From: Streptomyces sp. NRRL B-1347
GTDB taxonomy: Bacteria; Actinomycetota; Actinomycetes; Streptomycetales; Streptomycetaceae
Direction of reading: 5' to 3'
NCBI RefSeq assembly: GCF_000720325.1
Contig: NZ_JOJM01000052.1
Span: 1 to 57,753 of the forward strand
Length of the DNA stretch: 57,753 bases
Shown: positions 35,726 to 46,268 of the stretch, piece after piece
How positions within the stretch are numbered: the first letter of the stretch is position 1
Layout: the number at the start of each line of letters is the position of its first letter
Notes under the pieces: model-generated
What the model was told of the DNA's origin: nothing
Seen by the model: the letters and a program-made list of their open reading frames with translations, nothing else
Database searches by the model: none
Program-made: the position numbers and the translations under genes

Positions 35726-36940
<1,215 letters not shown>

Positions 36941-37054
36941 TGGGAAGCCTTTCGGGGGAGGGTCGGTCGGGCGGGGCCCGGCAGGTCGGCCGCGGGGTCC
37001 CGGGGCGGTCGGGGGCGCCGTGCGGGGGTCAGTGCGGGGGGGGCGGTGCGGGGG

Positions 37055-38197
37055 TCAGTCGAGGAGGGCGCGGCCGATGATCTCCTTCATGATCTCGGTC
37101 GTGCCGCCGTAGATGGTCTGGATACGTCCGTCCGTGAACGCCTTCGCCACGCGGTACTCCGTCATGTAGCCGTATCCCCCGTGCAGTTGCAGACAGCGGT
37201 CGGCGACCCGTTTCTGCAGCTCCGTGGCCCACCACTTGGCCATGGAGGCGTGCACCGCGTCGAGCTGCCCGTTCGAGTGGTCCACGATGCAGCGGTCGAG
37301 GAACGTGCGGGTGACGGCGCACTCGGTGGCCATCTCGGCGATCTCGAAGCGGATGTGCTGGAGCTTGGCGAGCGGGCGGTTGAAGGCCTCGCGCTCCTTG
37401 ACGTACGTCTTGGTGATCTCCAGGAGGTGCTCGGCGGCGGCGATCCCGGCGACGGCGATGGCCATGCGCTCCTGCGCGAGGTTCGTCATCAGATGGACGA
37501 ACGCGCCGTTCAGCTCGCCGAGGAGGTTCTCCTTGGGCACGCGCACGTCGTGGAAGAAGAGTTCGGCGGTGTCCTGGGCCTTCTGGCCGATCTTGTCGAG
37601 GTTGCGGCCGCGCTCGAAGCCGGGCATGCCGCGCTCGACGACGAGCAGCGACAGGCCGTGCGCGCCGCCATCGGGCGTGGTCTTGGCGACGACGATGACG
37701 AGGTCGGCGAGGATGCCGTTGGAGATGAAGGTCTTGGAGCCGTTGAGCAGCCAGTGGTCGCCGCGGTCCTCCGCGGTCGTGCGGATGCCCTGGAGGTCGG
37801 AGCCCGCGCCCGGCTCCGTCATGGCGATGGCGCTGATCAGCGAGCCGTCGCAGAAGCCGGGCAGCCAGCGCCGCCGCTGCTCCTCGGTGGCGAGGCCGGT
37901 CAGATAGGGGCCGATGATGTCGTTGTGCAGGCCGATCGCGAGGCCCGCGGCACCCGCGCGGGTGAACTCCTCGGCGAGCACGGCGGCGTAGCGGAAGTCG
38001 CCGTTGCCGCCGCCCCCGTGCTCCTCGGGCACGGCGATCCCGAGCAGGCCCTGTCGGCCGGCCGCGCGCCAGGCGTCGCGGGAGACGATGCCGTCGTTCT
38101 CCCACTGCTCGTAGTGCGGCACGACCTCCTTGGCGAGGAAGGTGCGCACGGTCTCGCGGAACGCGTCGTGCTCGGCGTCGAAGATCTGCCGTTCCAT
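37055..38197 (-). CDS. Acyl-CoA dehydrogenase
   Basis: 380 aa flavoprotein. AIAMTEPGAGSDLQGIRTTA and WLLNGSKTFISNG form the FAD- and substrate-binding middle domain; RCLQLHGGYGYMTEYRVAKA and IQTIYGGTTEIMKEIIGR are the C-terminal family signatures, the glutamate of GGTTEIM occupying the usual catalytic-base position. It introduces the alpha-beta double bond in acyl-CoA. Start is the ATG at 38197 (MERQIFDAEHDAF), with GGAAG upstream. It follows the AMACR-like gene by 57 bp and precedes thiolase, giving a natural pathway order. Confidence 0.94.
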   Translation of the reverse strand: MERQIFDAEHDAFRETVRTFLAKEVVPHYEQWENDGIVSRDAWRAAGRQGLLGIAVPEEHGGGGNGDFRYAAVLAEEFTRAGAAGLAIGLHNDIIGPYLTGLATEEQRRRWLPGFCDGSLISAIAMTEPGAGSDLQGIRTTAEDRGDHWLLNGSKTFISNGILADLVIVVAKTTPDGGAHGLSLLVVERGMPGFERGRNLDKIGQKAQDTAELFFHDVRVPKENLLGELNGAFVHLMTNLAQERMAIAVAGIAAAEHLLEITKTYVKEREAFNRPLAKLQHIRFEIAEMATECAVTRTFLDRCIVDHSNGQLDAVHASMAKWWATELQKRVADRCLQLHGGYGYMTEYRVAKAFTDGRIQTIYGGTTEIMKEIIGRALLD

Positions 38198-38253
38198 GGT
38201 CTTCCGTTCCGTCGTCGGAGGGGGGCGCCGCGGCGTGCGTGCGCGCGGGGTGT

Positions 38254-39396
38254 TCAGGAGCGCGGCGCGGCGTCGCGCAGCGCCGGTACGTCCCAGTCGC
38301 GGGCCACGTCCTCGGTGTCGGCGCCGGGGCGCGCGGGCCCGGAGCGCACCGCCGTGGGCGTCGCCGAGAACCGGGGCGCGGGCGCGGGCTGGGTGAGGCC
38401 GCCGTGGTCGGTGAAGGTGCCGCGGGCCGCCAGGTGCGGGTGGCCGGGGGCCTCGCGCAGCGAGAGCACCGGCGCCACGCAGGCGTCCGAGTCCTCGAAC
38501 ACGGCCGTCCACGCGGCACGCGTACGCGTCTTGAAGCGGGCGGCGACGGCCTCGCGCAGCTCGCCCCAGCGGGCCAGGTCCCCCCGCGCGTCCGCGACGT
38601 CCTTCAGGCCCATCAGCTCGACGAACTCGTCGTAGAAGCGCTGTTCCAGGGCGCCCACGGCCATGTGCCCGCCGTCCGCCGTCTCGTACGTGCCGTAGAA
38701 CGGGCAGCCGCCGTCCAGGAGGTTGGCGCCCCTGCGGTCCTGCCAGCCGCCCGCCGCGAGCATGCCGTGGATCATCGTGGCCAGATGCGCGGCGCCGTCC
38801 ACGATCGCGGCGTCCACGACCTGCCCGGTGCCGTGCGCCTGGGCGTGCCGCAGCGCGGCGAGGACGCCGACGACGAGGTACAGCGAGCCGCCCGCGTAGT
38901 CCCCGACGAGGTTCGCCGGGACCGTGGGCGGCTCGTCCGCGGCGCCGATCATGCCGAGGGTGCCGGTGACGGCGATGTACGCGATGTCGTGCCCGGCGCG
39001 CGGGGCGAGCGGGCCCTGCTGCCCCCAGCCGGTCATGCGGCCGTAGACGAGCCTGGGGTTGCGGGCGCGGCAGTCGTCGGGGCCGACCCCGAGGCGCTCG
39101 GCGACGCCGGGGCGGTAGCCCTCGATGAGCACGTCCGCGCGCGCGACGAGGTCGAGCACGCGCTCCGCGCCGCCCGGGGCCTTCAGGTCGATCAGGACGC
39201 TGCGCTTGTTGCGGTTGGTGAGGTCGTACGCGGGGTCGACGGCGAGCCCGGCGCCGCCGGGCCGGTCGACGCGTACGACGTCCGCGCCCAGGTCGGCCAG
39301 GAGCATGGCGGCGAACGGGCCGGGGCCGATGCCCGCCAACTCCACCACGCGCACGCCGTCGAGCGGTCCGTGAACGCCGTTGTCCGGCACTGCCAT
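38254..39396 (-). CDS. CaiB/BaiF CoA-transferase family protein, alpha-methylacyl-CoA racemase-like
   Basis: 380 aa. The N-terminal RVVELAGIGPGPFAAMLLAD and DLGADVVRVDRPGG are shared by the family; TNRNKRSVLIDLK, GYRPGVAERLGVGP, GHDIAYIAVTG and NLVGDYAGGSLYLVVG are close to alpha-methylacyl-CoA racemases, including the His of GHDI and Asp of GDYAGG used as the proton-transfer pair. It probably epimerises 2-methyl-branched acyl-CoA so the following dehydrogenase can act on it. That points to branched-chain or sterol-side-chain substrates for the operon. It is the first gene and has its own promoter. Confidence 0.9.
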   Translation of the reverse strand: MAVPDNGVHGPLDGVRVVELAGIGPGPFAAMLLADLGADVVRVDRPGGAGLAVDPAYDLTNRNKRSVLIDLKAPGGAERVLDLVARADVLIEGYRPGVAERLGVGPDDCRARNPRLVYGRMTGWGQQGPLAPRAGHDIAYIAVTGTLGMIGAADEPPTVPANLVGDYAGGSLYLVVGVLAALRHAQAHGTGQVVDAAIVDGAAHLATMIHGMLAAGGWQDRRGANLLDGGCPFYGTYETADGGHMAVGALEQRFYDEFVELMGLKDVADARGDLARWGELREAVAARFKTRTRAAWTAVFEDSDACVAPVLSLREAPGHPHLAARGTFTDHGGLTQPAPAPRFSATPTAVRSGPARPGADTEDVARDWDVPALRDAAPRS

Positions 39397-39448
39397 TGAG
39401 CCCCCAGAGCTCTGCCGCCGCTATGACACAACCGATGTAACACCAGTG

Positions 39449-39477
39449 ATGCTAAGAACGTGTTCCACTGGGCACAA
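39449..39477 (-). promoter_or_regulatory. Promoter of the beta-oxidation operon with KstR-like palindrome
   Basis: On the minus strand TTGTGC (39472-39477) and TAGCAT (39449-39454) are separated by exactly 17 bp. The spacer holds GGAACACGTTCT, matching the TnnAACnnGTTnnA operator of the KstR family except for one outer base. The site lies about 55 bp before the AMACR start, where a bound repressor would block RNA polymerase. Confidence 0.5.
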
Positions 39478-39613
39478 GCCCTTGACGACCCCGAACGAGC
39501 AAGCGCTTAGCCCGGTGACCGGGGCCGGGCGCCCTGCGGCGGGCCGCCGCCCGGCGCCGGGGCGCGCTAGCCTCAGCCCCCGACACCGGCGCGGGACACG
39601 GCAGAGAGGTGCC

Positions 39614-40801
39614 ATGACCAGTCACGACAAGGACCGTCCTTACGACATCGCGCTCTTCGGAGCGACCAGTTTCGTGGGGGTGCTCACCGCCGAGTACCTC
39701 GCCGCGCACGCCCCCGCCGGGCTGCGCTGGGCGATCGCCGGGCGCGACACCGCGAAGCTGGAGCGGCTGCGGGAACGCCTCGCCGACGCGCACCCCGCGT
39801 GCGCGGAGCTGCCCGTGCTGCACGCGGACGCGGGCGACCCCGGGTCGCTGCGCGAACTGGCCGCCCACGCGCGCGTGGTGGCCACCACCGTCGGCCCGTA
39901 CCTCACGTACGGCCAGGACCTGGTGGCCGCCTGCGCGGACGCGGGCACGGACTATCTGGACCTTTCCGGCGAGCCGGAGTTCGTGGACCAGATGTACGTG
40001 CGGCACGACGCCCGCGCACGGGAGACCGGCGCGCGCCTGCTGCACGCCTGTGGCTTCGACTCGGTCCCGCACGACCTCGGTGTGTACTACACGGTGCAGC
40101 GGCTGCCCGAGGACGTGCCGCTGCGCGTCGACGGATTCGTCCGCACCCACGCGCGCTTCTCCGGCGGTACGTTCGCCTCCGCACTGCAGCAGTTCGCGCG
40201 CGGGCGCCAGCTGGTGGCCGCCGCCCGCGAGCGGCGGCGGCACGAGCCGCGCCTGGTGGGCCGCACCGCGTACGCGCCGCCGGGCCCGCCCCGGTACGCC
40301 GCCGAGGTCGGCGCGTGGGCGCTGCCGCTGCCGACGATCGACCCGCAGGTCGTGCAGCACTCCGCGCGCGCCCTGCCGCGCTACGGGCCGGACTTCCGCT
40401 ACCGGCACTACGCCGCCGTCAAGTCGCTCCCGGTGGCCGTGGGCGGCGTCGCGGCGGTCGGCACGGTCCTCGCCGCCGCGCAGGTCCCCCCGGCGCGGCG
40501 CTGGCTCTCCGGCCTGGTCAAGCCGGGCGAGGGGCCGGACGCGGCGCGCCGGGCGGCGAGCTGGTTCTCCCTGCGGTACGTCGGCGCCGGCGGCGGGCAG
40601 CGGGTGTTCACCGAGGTGTCCGGCGGCGACCCCGGGTACGGCGAGACCTCGAAGATCTTCGCGGAGGCGGCGCTGTGCCTCGCGCTCGACGACCTGCCCG
40701 AGACCTCGGGCCAGGTGACGACGGCCATCGCGATGGCCGAACCGCTCATCGAGCGGCTCACGGCGGCGGGCATCGGGTTCCGGGTGGCCGCGGTGCGGTG
40801 A
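39614..40801 (+). CDS. Saccharopine dehydrogenase-like NAD(P)-binding oxidoreductase (trans-acting enoyl reductase family)
   Basis: 395 aa. The Rossmann motif IALFGATSFVGVLTAEYLA lies at residues 12-30, followed by the family segments TVGPYLTYGQDLVAACADAG, YLDLSGEPEFV and LHACGFDSVPHDLG. This pattern matches the actinobacterial group that includes mycobacterial trans-acting enoyl reductase rather than lysine-pathway enzymes. A hydrophobic stretch near 280-295 suggests membrane association. AGAGGT lies upstream of the ATG. It is divergent from the beta-oxidation operon and may act on lipid intermediates; the substrate is unknown. Confidence 0.88.
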   Translation: MTSHDKDRPYDIALFGATSFVGVLTAEYLAAHAPAGLRWAIAGRDTAKLERLRERLADAHPACAELPVLHADAGDPGSLRELAAHARVVATTVGPYLTYGQDLVAACADAGTDYLDLSGEPEFVDQMYVRHDARARETGARLLHACGFDSVPHDLGVYYTVQRLPEDVPLRVDGFVRTHARFSGGTFASALQQFARGRQLVAAARERRRHEPRLVGRTAYAPPGPPRYAAEVGAWALPLPTIDPQVVQHSARALPRYGPDFRYRHYAAVKSLPVAVGGVAAVGTVLAAAQVPPARRWLSGLVKPGEGPDAARRAASWFSLRYVGAGGGQRVFTEVSGGDPGYGETSKIFAEAALCLALDDLPETSGQVTTAIAMAEPLIERLTAAGIGFRVAAVR

Positions 40802-40832
40802 CGCGCGCGACGGCTGTCCGGTCCGGGCCGCT

Positions 40833-41543
40833 TCAGGCCGTCGCCTCGCGCAGGGCCGCGCGGCACAGGGCGTCGGCCCTGCGGGTGGTCTCCGGCAGCC
40901 GGTAGCGCGGGGTGAGGTGCAGGGTGTGGGCCGCCGCACGGGCGAGGTCCACGCGGTGGCCGACCGACACGAACACCGGCTTCACGCCGTCCCGCGTGCG
41001 CAGCGCGACGCCGACCTCCTCCGTGCCGTCGAGCAGCGGCGCCGCGCTGCCGCGCCCGGCGCCCGGCGCCTCGTGGGAGAAGGTGAAGGGGTTCTTGGCG
41101 ACGCCGATGGTGGGGTGACCGGTGACCACGCCGAGGTGGCTCGCGAGGCCGAAGCGGCGCGGATGGGCGATTCCGTAGCCGTCGCAGACGACCAGGCCCG
41201 GGTCGGCGGTGAGCGCGTCCAGGGCGGCGAGCACCGCGGGCAGCTCCCGGAAGGCCAACAGACCCGGCACGTAAGGGAACGCGACGGTGCCCACCGCCGT
41301 CGCCTCCTCGACGACGGCGAGGCTCGCCGCGTCCAGGACCACGACCGCGGCGGCCACCACGTCCCGTTCGTCGTCGTACGCCACGTCCACACCCGTGACG
41401 TGGCCCGTCCCGGGCGGCGGGCCCGGCTCGTCGCGCACCACGCGGGTGCGCAGGGCGTCCTGTACGGCACGGGCCGCCGCCTCGTCCACGGGCCAGTCGA
41501 CGGGCAGGGGCGGGATCGTCACGGTGGTCGTGTTCATGGTCAT
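40833..41543 (-). CDS. nfi: Endonuclease V
   Basis: 236 aa. GVDVAYDDERD holds the first metal-binding aspartate, AFPYVPGLLAFRE the damage-recognition PYIP-type wedge and catalytic glutamate, DGYGIAHPRRFGLASHLGV the second metal site and GVAKNPF the conserved lysine. The enzyme nicks DNA (and RNA) one base 3' of deoxyinosine in cytoplasmic repair. Two ATGs (41543, 41537) are possible starts. It is divergent from the TagF-like gene, and the intervening DNA contains a 12-copy heptanucleotide array about 130 bp from its start. Confidence 0.93.
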   Translation of the reverse strand: MTMNTTTVTIPPLPVDWPVDEAAARAVQDALRTRVVRDEPGPPPGTGHVTGVDVAYDDERDVVAAAVVVLDAASLAVVEEATAVGTVAFPYVPGLLAFRELPAVLAALDALTADPGLVVCDGYGIAHPRRFGLASHLGVVTGHPTIGVAKNPFTFSHEAPGAGRGSAAPLLDGTEEVGVALRTRDGVKPVFVSVGHRVDLARAAAHTLHLTPRYRLPETTRRADALCRAALREATA

Positions 41544-41671
41544 CTCAGCCTAGGGCCTCCGGCACAACGGGCTCCGGTACGGTTCTCGGGTCTCCGTCGT
41601 CCAGGGCGGGCCCATCGCGCACGGGCCGGGAAGGGTTGGCACAGGTCGTGATGTCTGGTAGCGCGCGACCA

Positions 41672-41760
<89 letters not shown>

Positions 41761-41825
41761 GGCGCTGGGCGCTGGGACCTGGGACCTGGTACCGGGTGGC
41801 CCGGAGGGCATAGCCGGAGGCCCGC

Positions 41826-43526
41826 GTGGGCGGTAGCCCGGAGCCGCTGCGGGCCCTGGTGGGGGACGACGCCTGGCGCTGGTCGACGTTCCGGGGCAGC
41901 AGAACCCTGGTCGTGGCGGCGCGCACGGTCACCTCGACGGTGCGGATCCTCGAATGCCTGCCCGCGCTGCTGCGCGGCGACGCCCGGGTGACCGTCGTCT
42001 TCGCCCACGACCCGACGTCGGCGTTCAGCGAAGGCGTCACGGACGTGCTGCACGACGCCGGCTGCCGGGTCCTGCCCTGGGACCGGCTCGGTGACATCGC
42101 ACCGGACCTCGTGCTCTCCGCGAGCGAGAACATCGACGTGCCGGACGGCGACTACCCCGTCCTCGTCCTGCCGCACGGCGTCGGCTTCCAGAAGCTGGTC
42201 CCCGACTCCCGCACCTCGCGCAGCAGGCTCTCCGGAGCCGTGCCGGACGCGCTCCTGGACACCGGCCGTGCCTGGCTCGCCACCTCGCACCCCGACCAGG
42301 AGCGGCAGTTGCTCGCCGCGCACCCCAAGGCGGCCGGGCACACTCTGCCCGTCGGCGACCCCTGCTTCGACGAGCTGCTTGCGAGCCGGGGGCACGCCGA
42401 CGCCTACAAGGCCGCCCTCGGCGTGGCCGCCGGGCAGCGGCTCGTCCTCGTCAGCTCCACCTGGGGGCCGACGTCCCTGCTCGGGCGCGCGCCGGAGCTG
42501 CCCGCGCGGCTGCTCGCCGCGCTGCCCTGCGACGAGTACCGGGTGGCCGCGGTCCTGCACCCCAACGTGTGGTCCGCGCACGGACCCTGGCAGATCCGCA
42601 CGGTGCAGGCCGCCGCGCTCGACGCCGGGCTGCTCCTTGTGCCGCCGGTGCACGCCTGGCGGTCCGCGCTCGTCGCCGCGGACGCCGTGGTCGGCGACCA
42701 CGGTTCGGTGACCCTGTACGGGGCGGCCCTCGGCAAACCCGTGCTGCTCGGCGCGTACGGCAGCGACGCGGTGCCCGGCACGGCCGTGGCCCACCTCGCC
42801 CGCACCGCGCCCCGGCTTGACCTCGACGGCGACCTGCGCGCGCAGCTCGCGGCGGCCCTGCGCGAGCCGTCGACGGCGTCGGTGTCGGCGGAGGTCGCGC
42901 GCCTGGCGTTCGCCGAACCCGGCCGCGCGCTGCCCCGTCTCCGCGCCGCCCTCTACCGGCTGCTCGGCCTGCCCGAACCCGCAGGTGACCCGCCGTCCGC
43001 GCTGGTCCTGCCGCCCCCTCGGGCCGAGTCGCGGGACGTCACGTCCTGGGCGGTGACCACGTCCCTCACGGACGGCGCCCTGCCGGGCTCCGGTCCGGTC
43101 GTCGACGTGCGGCGCACGCCCGCGGCCGTGTCCCGCGCGGACGGCGACACCGCGCGTACGTACACCCATCTCGCCTGTGACGAGGCCGAACGGGACCGCC
43201 GTCTCACGGAGAGCGCGTCGGTCCTCACCGCCACGTGCCCCGCGACGTCGGCCGCGGCGGCGCGGCGGTGGGCCGAGGACGTGCTGTGCCGCTTCCCCGG
43301 TGCGCTGCTGGCCGCGTCGGCCGTGGCGGACGGCGACGACGTCCTGATCGCCCTGCGGGACGGCCGGTCGGTCCTGGCGACCGGATGCGAGGTCACCGCG
43401 CCCGGCCTCGCGGCGGCCGTCGTCTACACGTGCCTGCGGGCCGGGCTTCCGCTGGAGGCGGCGGTGACGCTGCGCCTGGGCTCCCTGCCCGAGCGGCAGG
43501 TGACGGTACGGCGCGCCTCAGGCTGA
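41826..43526 (+). CDS. Uncharacterised protein with TagF/CDP-glycerol glycerophosphotransferase-like region
   Basis: 566 aa, no signal peptide. Residues 20-350 look like a GT-B-type fold: TLVVAARTVTSTVRILECLP, VLVLPHGVGFQKL, VLVSSTWGPTSLLGR and DAVVGDHGSVTLYGAALGKP. The last segment resembles the nucleotide-binding end of CDP-glycerol glycerophosphotransferases. Residues 370-566 form a separate C-terminal domain I cannot assign. The GTG at 41826 is chosen as first plausible codon after the 7-bp array; it lacks a clear ribosome-binding site. It overlaps the convergent regulator gene by 9 bp at the 3' end. Confidence 0.78.
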   Translation: MGGSPEPLRALVGDDAWRWSTFRGSRTLVVAARTVTSTVRILECLPALLRGDARVTVVFAHDPTSAFSEGVTDVLHDAGCRVLPWDRLGDIAPDLVLSASENIDVPDGDYPVLVLPHGVGFQKLVPDSRTSRSRLSGAVPDALLDTGRAWLATSHPDQERQLLAAHPKAAGHTLPVGDPCFDELLASRGHADAYKAALGVAAGQRLVLVSSTWGPTSLLGRAPELPARLLAALPCDEYRVAAVLHPNVWSAHGPWQIRTVQAAALDAGLLLVPPVHAWRSALVAADAVVGDHGSVTLYGAALGKPVLLGAYGSDAVPGTAVAHLARTAPRLDLDGDLRAQLAAALREPSTASVSAEVARLAFAEPGRALPRLRAALYRLLGLPEPAGDPPSALVLPPPRAESRDVTSWAVTTSLTDGALPGSGPVVDVRRTPAAVSRADGDTARTYTHLACDEAERDRRLTESASVLTATCPATSAAAARRWAEDVLCRFPGALLAASAVADGDDVLIALRDGRSVLATGCEVTAPGLAAAVVYTCLRAGLPLEAAVTLRLGSLPERQVTVRRASG

Positions 43527-45677
43527 GTCGAGCTCCGCGAGCCGCGCGCGCACGGCGTCCGCGCGGGGACTGCCGTAGGCCTCGTAGACCTCCAGCGCCC
43601 TGGCCAGCAGGGGACGGGCGGCGTCCGGGTCGCTCCCGGTGCGGCTGAGGACGTCGGCCAGGGCAGCGCGTGCGTCGGCCTCGTAGCTGTACGCCTCCGT
43701 GGCGTGCAGGGCCTGGGCCGCGGCGGTGAGGGCGCGTACGGCGTCGTCGGTCTCGCCCAGGTGGTCGTGGGCGAGACCGATGGCGAGGGTGGCGCGGGCG
43801 GCCATGCGGTGGTCGGCGCGGGCCGTCAGACGGGAGTGCGCGTCGCGGAGGGTGGCGAGGGCCGCGCGCGGCCGCCCGGCCGTGTCCTCGGCGCGGCCGA
43901 GGAAGTACGCGGCGATGGCGGCGCCGCGCTCCTCCCCCGCCGCCGTGTTGAGCGCGAGGGAGGCGCGGTAGGCGGTCATGGCCGCGTCCAGGTCGTGGTG
44001 TTCGAGGCAGCGGCCGAGGAACTCCTGGACGGACGCGCGCAGGACGGTGTGGCCCGAGACCTCGGCGCAGGCGACGGCCGCGTCCAGCTCGGCGCGGGCC
44101 TCCGCGTGTTCGCCGAGGTCGAGCAGGGGGCGTGAGCGCAGGCTGCGCAGCCGGGCCTCGGCCGCGGGGTCGACGGCCGCGGCGGCCGCGGCGGCCCCGA
44201 GCGCGAGCGACTCCAGCCAGGGCCCGAGGTGCCGGTGGTGCAGGAACAGGACGGTGAGCGCCTCCGCCGTCTGCCAGACGGGCACCTGGAGTCCGGGTTC
44301 GCGGGCGGCGGCGCGCAGCACGCCGAGCACATTGGGGTACTCGGCTTCGAGCCAGGCCAGCGGGGCGGGGCCGCCGGGGGCCGCGAACGGGTCGGGGACG
44401 GCGCGCAGCACGTCGGTGAGATCGGCGACGCGCAGCCGGTCCCGCCGGACGGCGCGGTCGGCGAGGGCGGTGAGCCGCAGGTAGTGGTCCAGGACGCGGG
44501 CGAGCGCGGCCTGTCCGCTCGCGGGCGGGTCCTCGCGCTCCGCGCGCTCGCCGGCGTGCAGCCGGACGAGGTCGTGGACGCGGTGGCGGCCGTCCGCGGT
44601 GGCTTCCAGGAGGCTCAGCGCCTCCAGTTCGCGCAGCTGGGCGCGGGCCTGTGCGAGGTCCACCCCGGCGGCCGCGGCGACGGCCGACTCGTCGAGGGCG
44701 GTGAGGGGCAGGGAGCCGATGAGCCGGTAGAGCCGGGCCGTCGCGGGCGGCAGCGCGCCGTAGGCGAGGTCGAGAGCAGCGGTCATGGAACGGCTCCTGC
44801 CCACGGACAGACCGGACAGGCGGTGGGTGGCGTCGGCGAGTTCGTCGGCGAGGCGGGCCAGGGTGAGGCTGCGGGCCGTCCGCAGCCGCCCGGCCACGAT
44901 GTCGAGGGCCAGCGGCAGCTGCCCGCACAGCTCGACGACGCGGGCCGCGGCCGCCGGGTCGGCCGCCACGGCGTGCGCGCACCGGTCCGCGAGCAGCCGC
45001 AGCGCGCTGGCCCGGTCCAGCGGGTCGACGTACACCAGCTGGGCGTCGACGGACAGTTCGCCCAGCTCGCCGCTGTCCCCGCCGAAGGTGACGAGGACGA
45101 CGCTGCCGGGCCCGCGGGGCAGCAGGGCGCGCACCTGCGCGGCGCGGCTGACGTTCTCCAGGACCACGAGCAGGGGCTGCTCGGCCGTGCGGGACCGGAA
45201 GCGGGCGGCGCGCTCCTGGAGGGAGTCGGGGATCAGGGGCTCCTCGACGCCGAGGGACCGCAGGAACTGCCCGGCGGCCTCGGAGACGTCCGCGCCCTCC
45301 CGCCGGTCCCTCAGGGCGGCGAAGTCGTGGTAGAGCTGCCCGCCCCGGAACCAGGCGCGCTTCAGCTCCGCCCAGCGTCTGATCACCGCCGTGGTGCCGA
45401 CGCCGGGCAGCCCCTGGAGCACCGCGACGCCCACGGGAGCGCCGTGGCCGGGCGCCGCGAGGGCGTCGAGGCGCGCGAGGACGTCGACCTGATTGAAGAA
45501 CCCGGCACTGAGAGGGGGCACTTCGTACGGCGTGACGTACTGGTGCGCCGGGGGCGGCAGCACGTTGAGCGTCACGTCGCCCGCGACGTGCCCGGCCTGA
45601 ACGCTGTGGCCGTGCACAGTCCCTGACAGGTCGTTGCCCCCGCCGCCCGCCTCTTGGCTGCCCAACTCGTCCTCCAC
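43518..45677 (-). CDS. NB-ARC/TPR regulatory protein with a degenerate P-loop
   Basis: 719 aa. A short N-terminal motif (GTVHGHSVQAGHVAGDV) often precedes NTPase domains in streptomycetes. The NTPase region (residues 60-330) has LQGLPGVGTTAVIRRW where Walker A should end in GKT or GKS; the lysine is replaced by threonine (residue 95). Walker B reads LLVVLENVS rather than LDD. Residues 340-430 resemble the winged helix after NB-ARC, and residues 480-719 are TPR-like repeats. It resembles AfsR-type regulators without the SARP DNA-binding domain. Start could be GTG 45677 (AGGAG four bases upstream) or TTG 45665 (GGAGG five bases upstream). Confidence 0.82.
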   Translation of the reverse strand: MEDELGSQEAGGGGNDLSGTVHGHSVQAGHVAGDVTLNVLPPPAHQYVTPYEVPPLSAGFFNQVDVLARLDALAAPGHGAPVGVAVLQGLPGVGTTAVIRRWAELKRAWFRGGQLYHDFAALRDRREGADVSEAAGQFLRSLGVEEPLIPDSLQERAARFRSRTAEQPLLVVLENVSRAAQVRALLPRGPGSVVLVTFGGDSGELGELSVDAQLVYVDPLDRASALRLLADRCAHAVAADPAAAARVVELCGQLPLALDIVAGRLRTARSLTLARLADELADATHRLSGLSVGRSRSMTAALDLAYGALPPATARLYRLIGSLPLTALDESAVAAAAGVDLAQARAQLRELEALSLLEATADGRHRVHDLVRLHAGERAEREDPPASGQAALARVLDHYLRLTALADRAVRRDRLRVADLTDVLRAVPDPFAAPGGPAPLAWLEAEYPNVLGVLRAAAREPGLQVPVWQTAEALTVLFLHHRHLGPWLESLALGAAAAAAAVDPAAEARLRSLRSRPLLDLGEHAEARAELDAAVACAEVSGHTVLRASVQEFLGRCLEHHDLDAAMTAYRASLALNTAAGEERGAAIAAYFLGRAEDTAGRPRAALATLRDAHSRLTARADHRMAARATLAIGLAHDHLGETDDAVRALTAAAQALHATEAYSYEADARAALADVLSRTGSDPDAARPLLARALEVYEAYGSPRADAVRARLAELDSA

Positions 45678-46268
45678 AAGGCTCCTTTGCCGCCGCGACA
45701 CCTCACCGTATGCCGTGCGGCCGCCGTCCGTACCACTGCCCGTACACCTCGGTGTGCACGACGACGAGGACGCTTTTGCAGCCGGGCAGCCCGCGCCTTG
45801 CCGAAACCTTGCAGCACGCCGGGGCGGGCGCGGCGCGTCCTGCTGCCGCTCCCTCAAGGCGCTCGGCGCACCGGTCCTGCCCTGGCGCGCGCTGCGCGGC
45901 GACTTCGGCCTGGTGCTCGCTCACCGCCAGGGCCTCGGCGGCGGAGCGTACGACGTCCGGGCGAGCGCGCGCAGGGCGTCGCGGTGGTGCGGCAGGGCGG
46001 CGGCCCGCGACAGGGCGGCCATCAGCGCGACGGCCGTCACCTGCTCCAATCCGCCGCCCTTTCCCCGCTTCACCGTGGCCGTGGGCGTTACCGTTCCAGC
46101 GTTGTACCCGCCCGCATCTGATCGAATAACTAAGCAATCCGAACGACTAAGCAAATCAAGCCAATAAAAGAAGTCGCGCCCCTCCCTGTGTGAACGATAT
46201 CGACCGCGTGCGATTCTTCAACGCCCTACCCGAGCGAGAGCCGACCTGCGGAACACCCGGAGGCACGG
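45678..46268. other. 591-bp interval with no convincing intact gene
   Basis: The right third is unusually AT-rich for this window (for example 46126-46170). A 77-codon minus-strand ORF (45921-46154) has good third-position GC and a helical tail (VALMAALSRAAALPHHRDAL), but no recognisable family or well-placed ribosome-binding site, so I leave it unassigned; it could be a gene remnant. A 17-base sequence at 45746-45762 recurs upstream of ssgD on the other strand. The promoter of the NB-ARC gene and the former promoter of the SARP remnant should lie here. Confidence 0.4.

Noticed and set aside
45634..46167. Overlapping 140-180-codon ORFs between the NB-ARC gene and the SARP remnant
   Set aside because: Several frames on both strands are equally open, none has family motifs, and the composition is Arg/Ala/Pro-rich as in non-coding GC-rich DNA.
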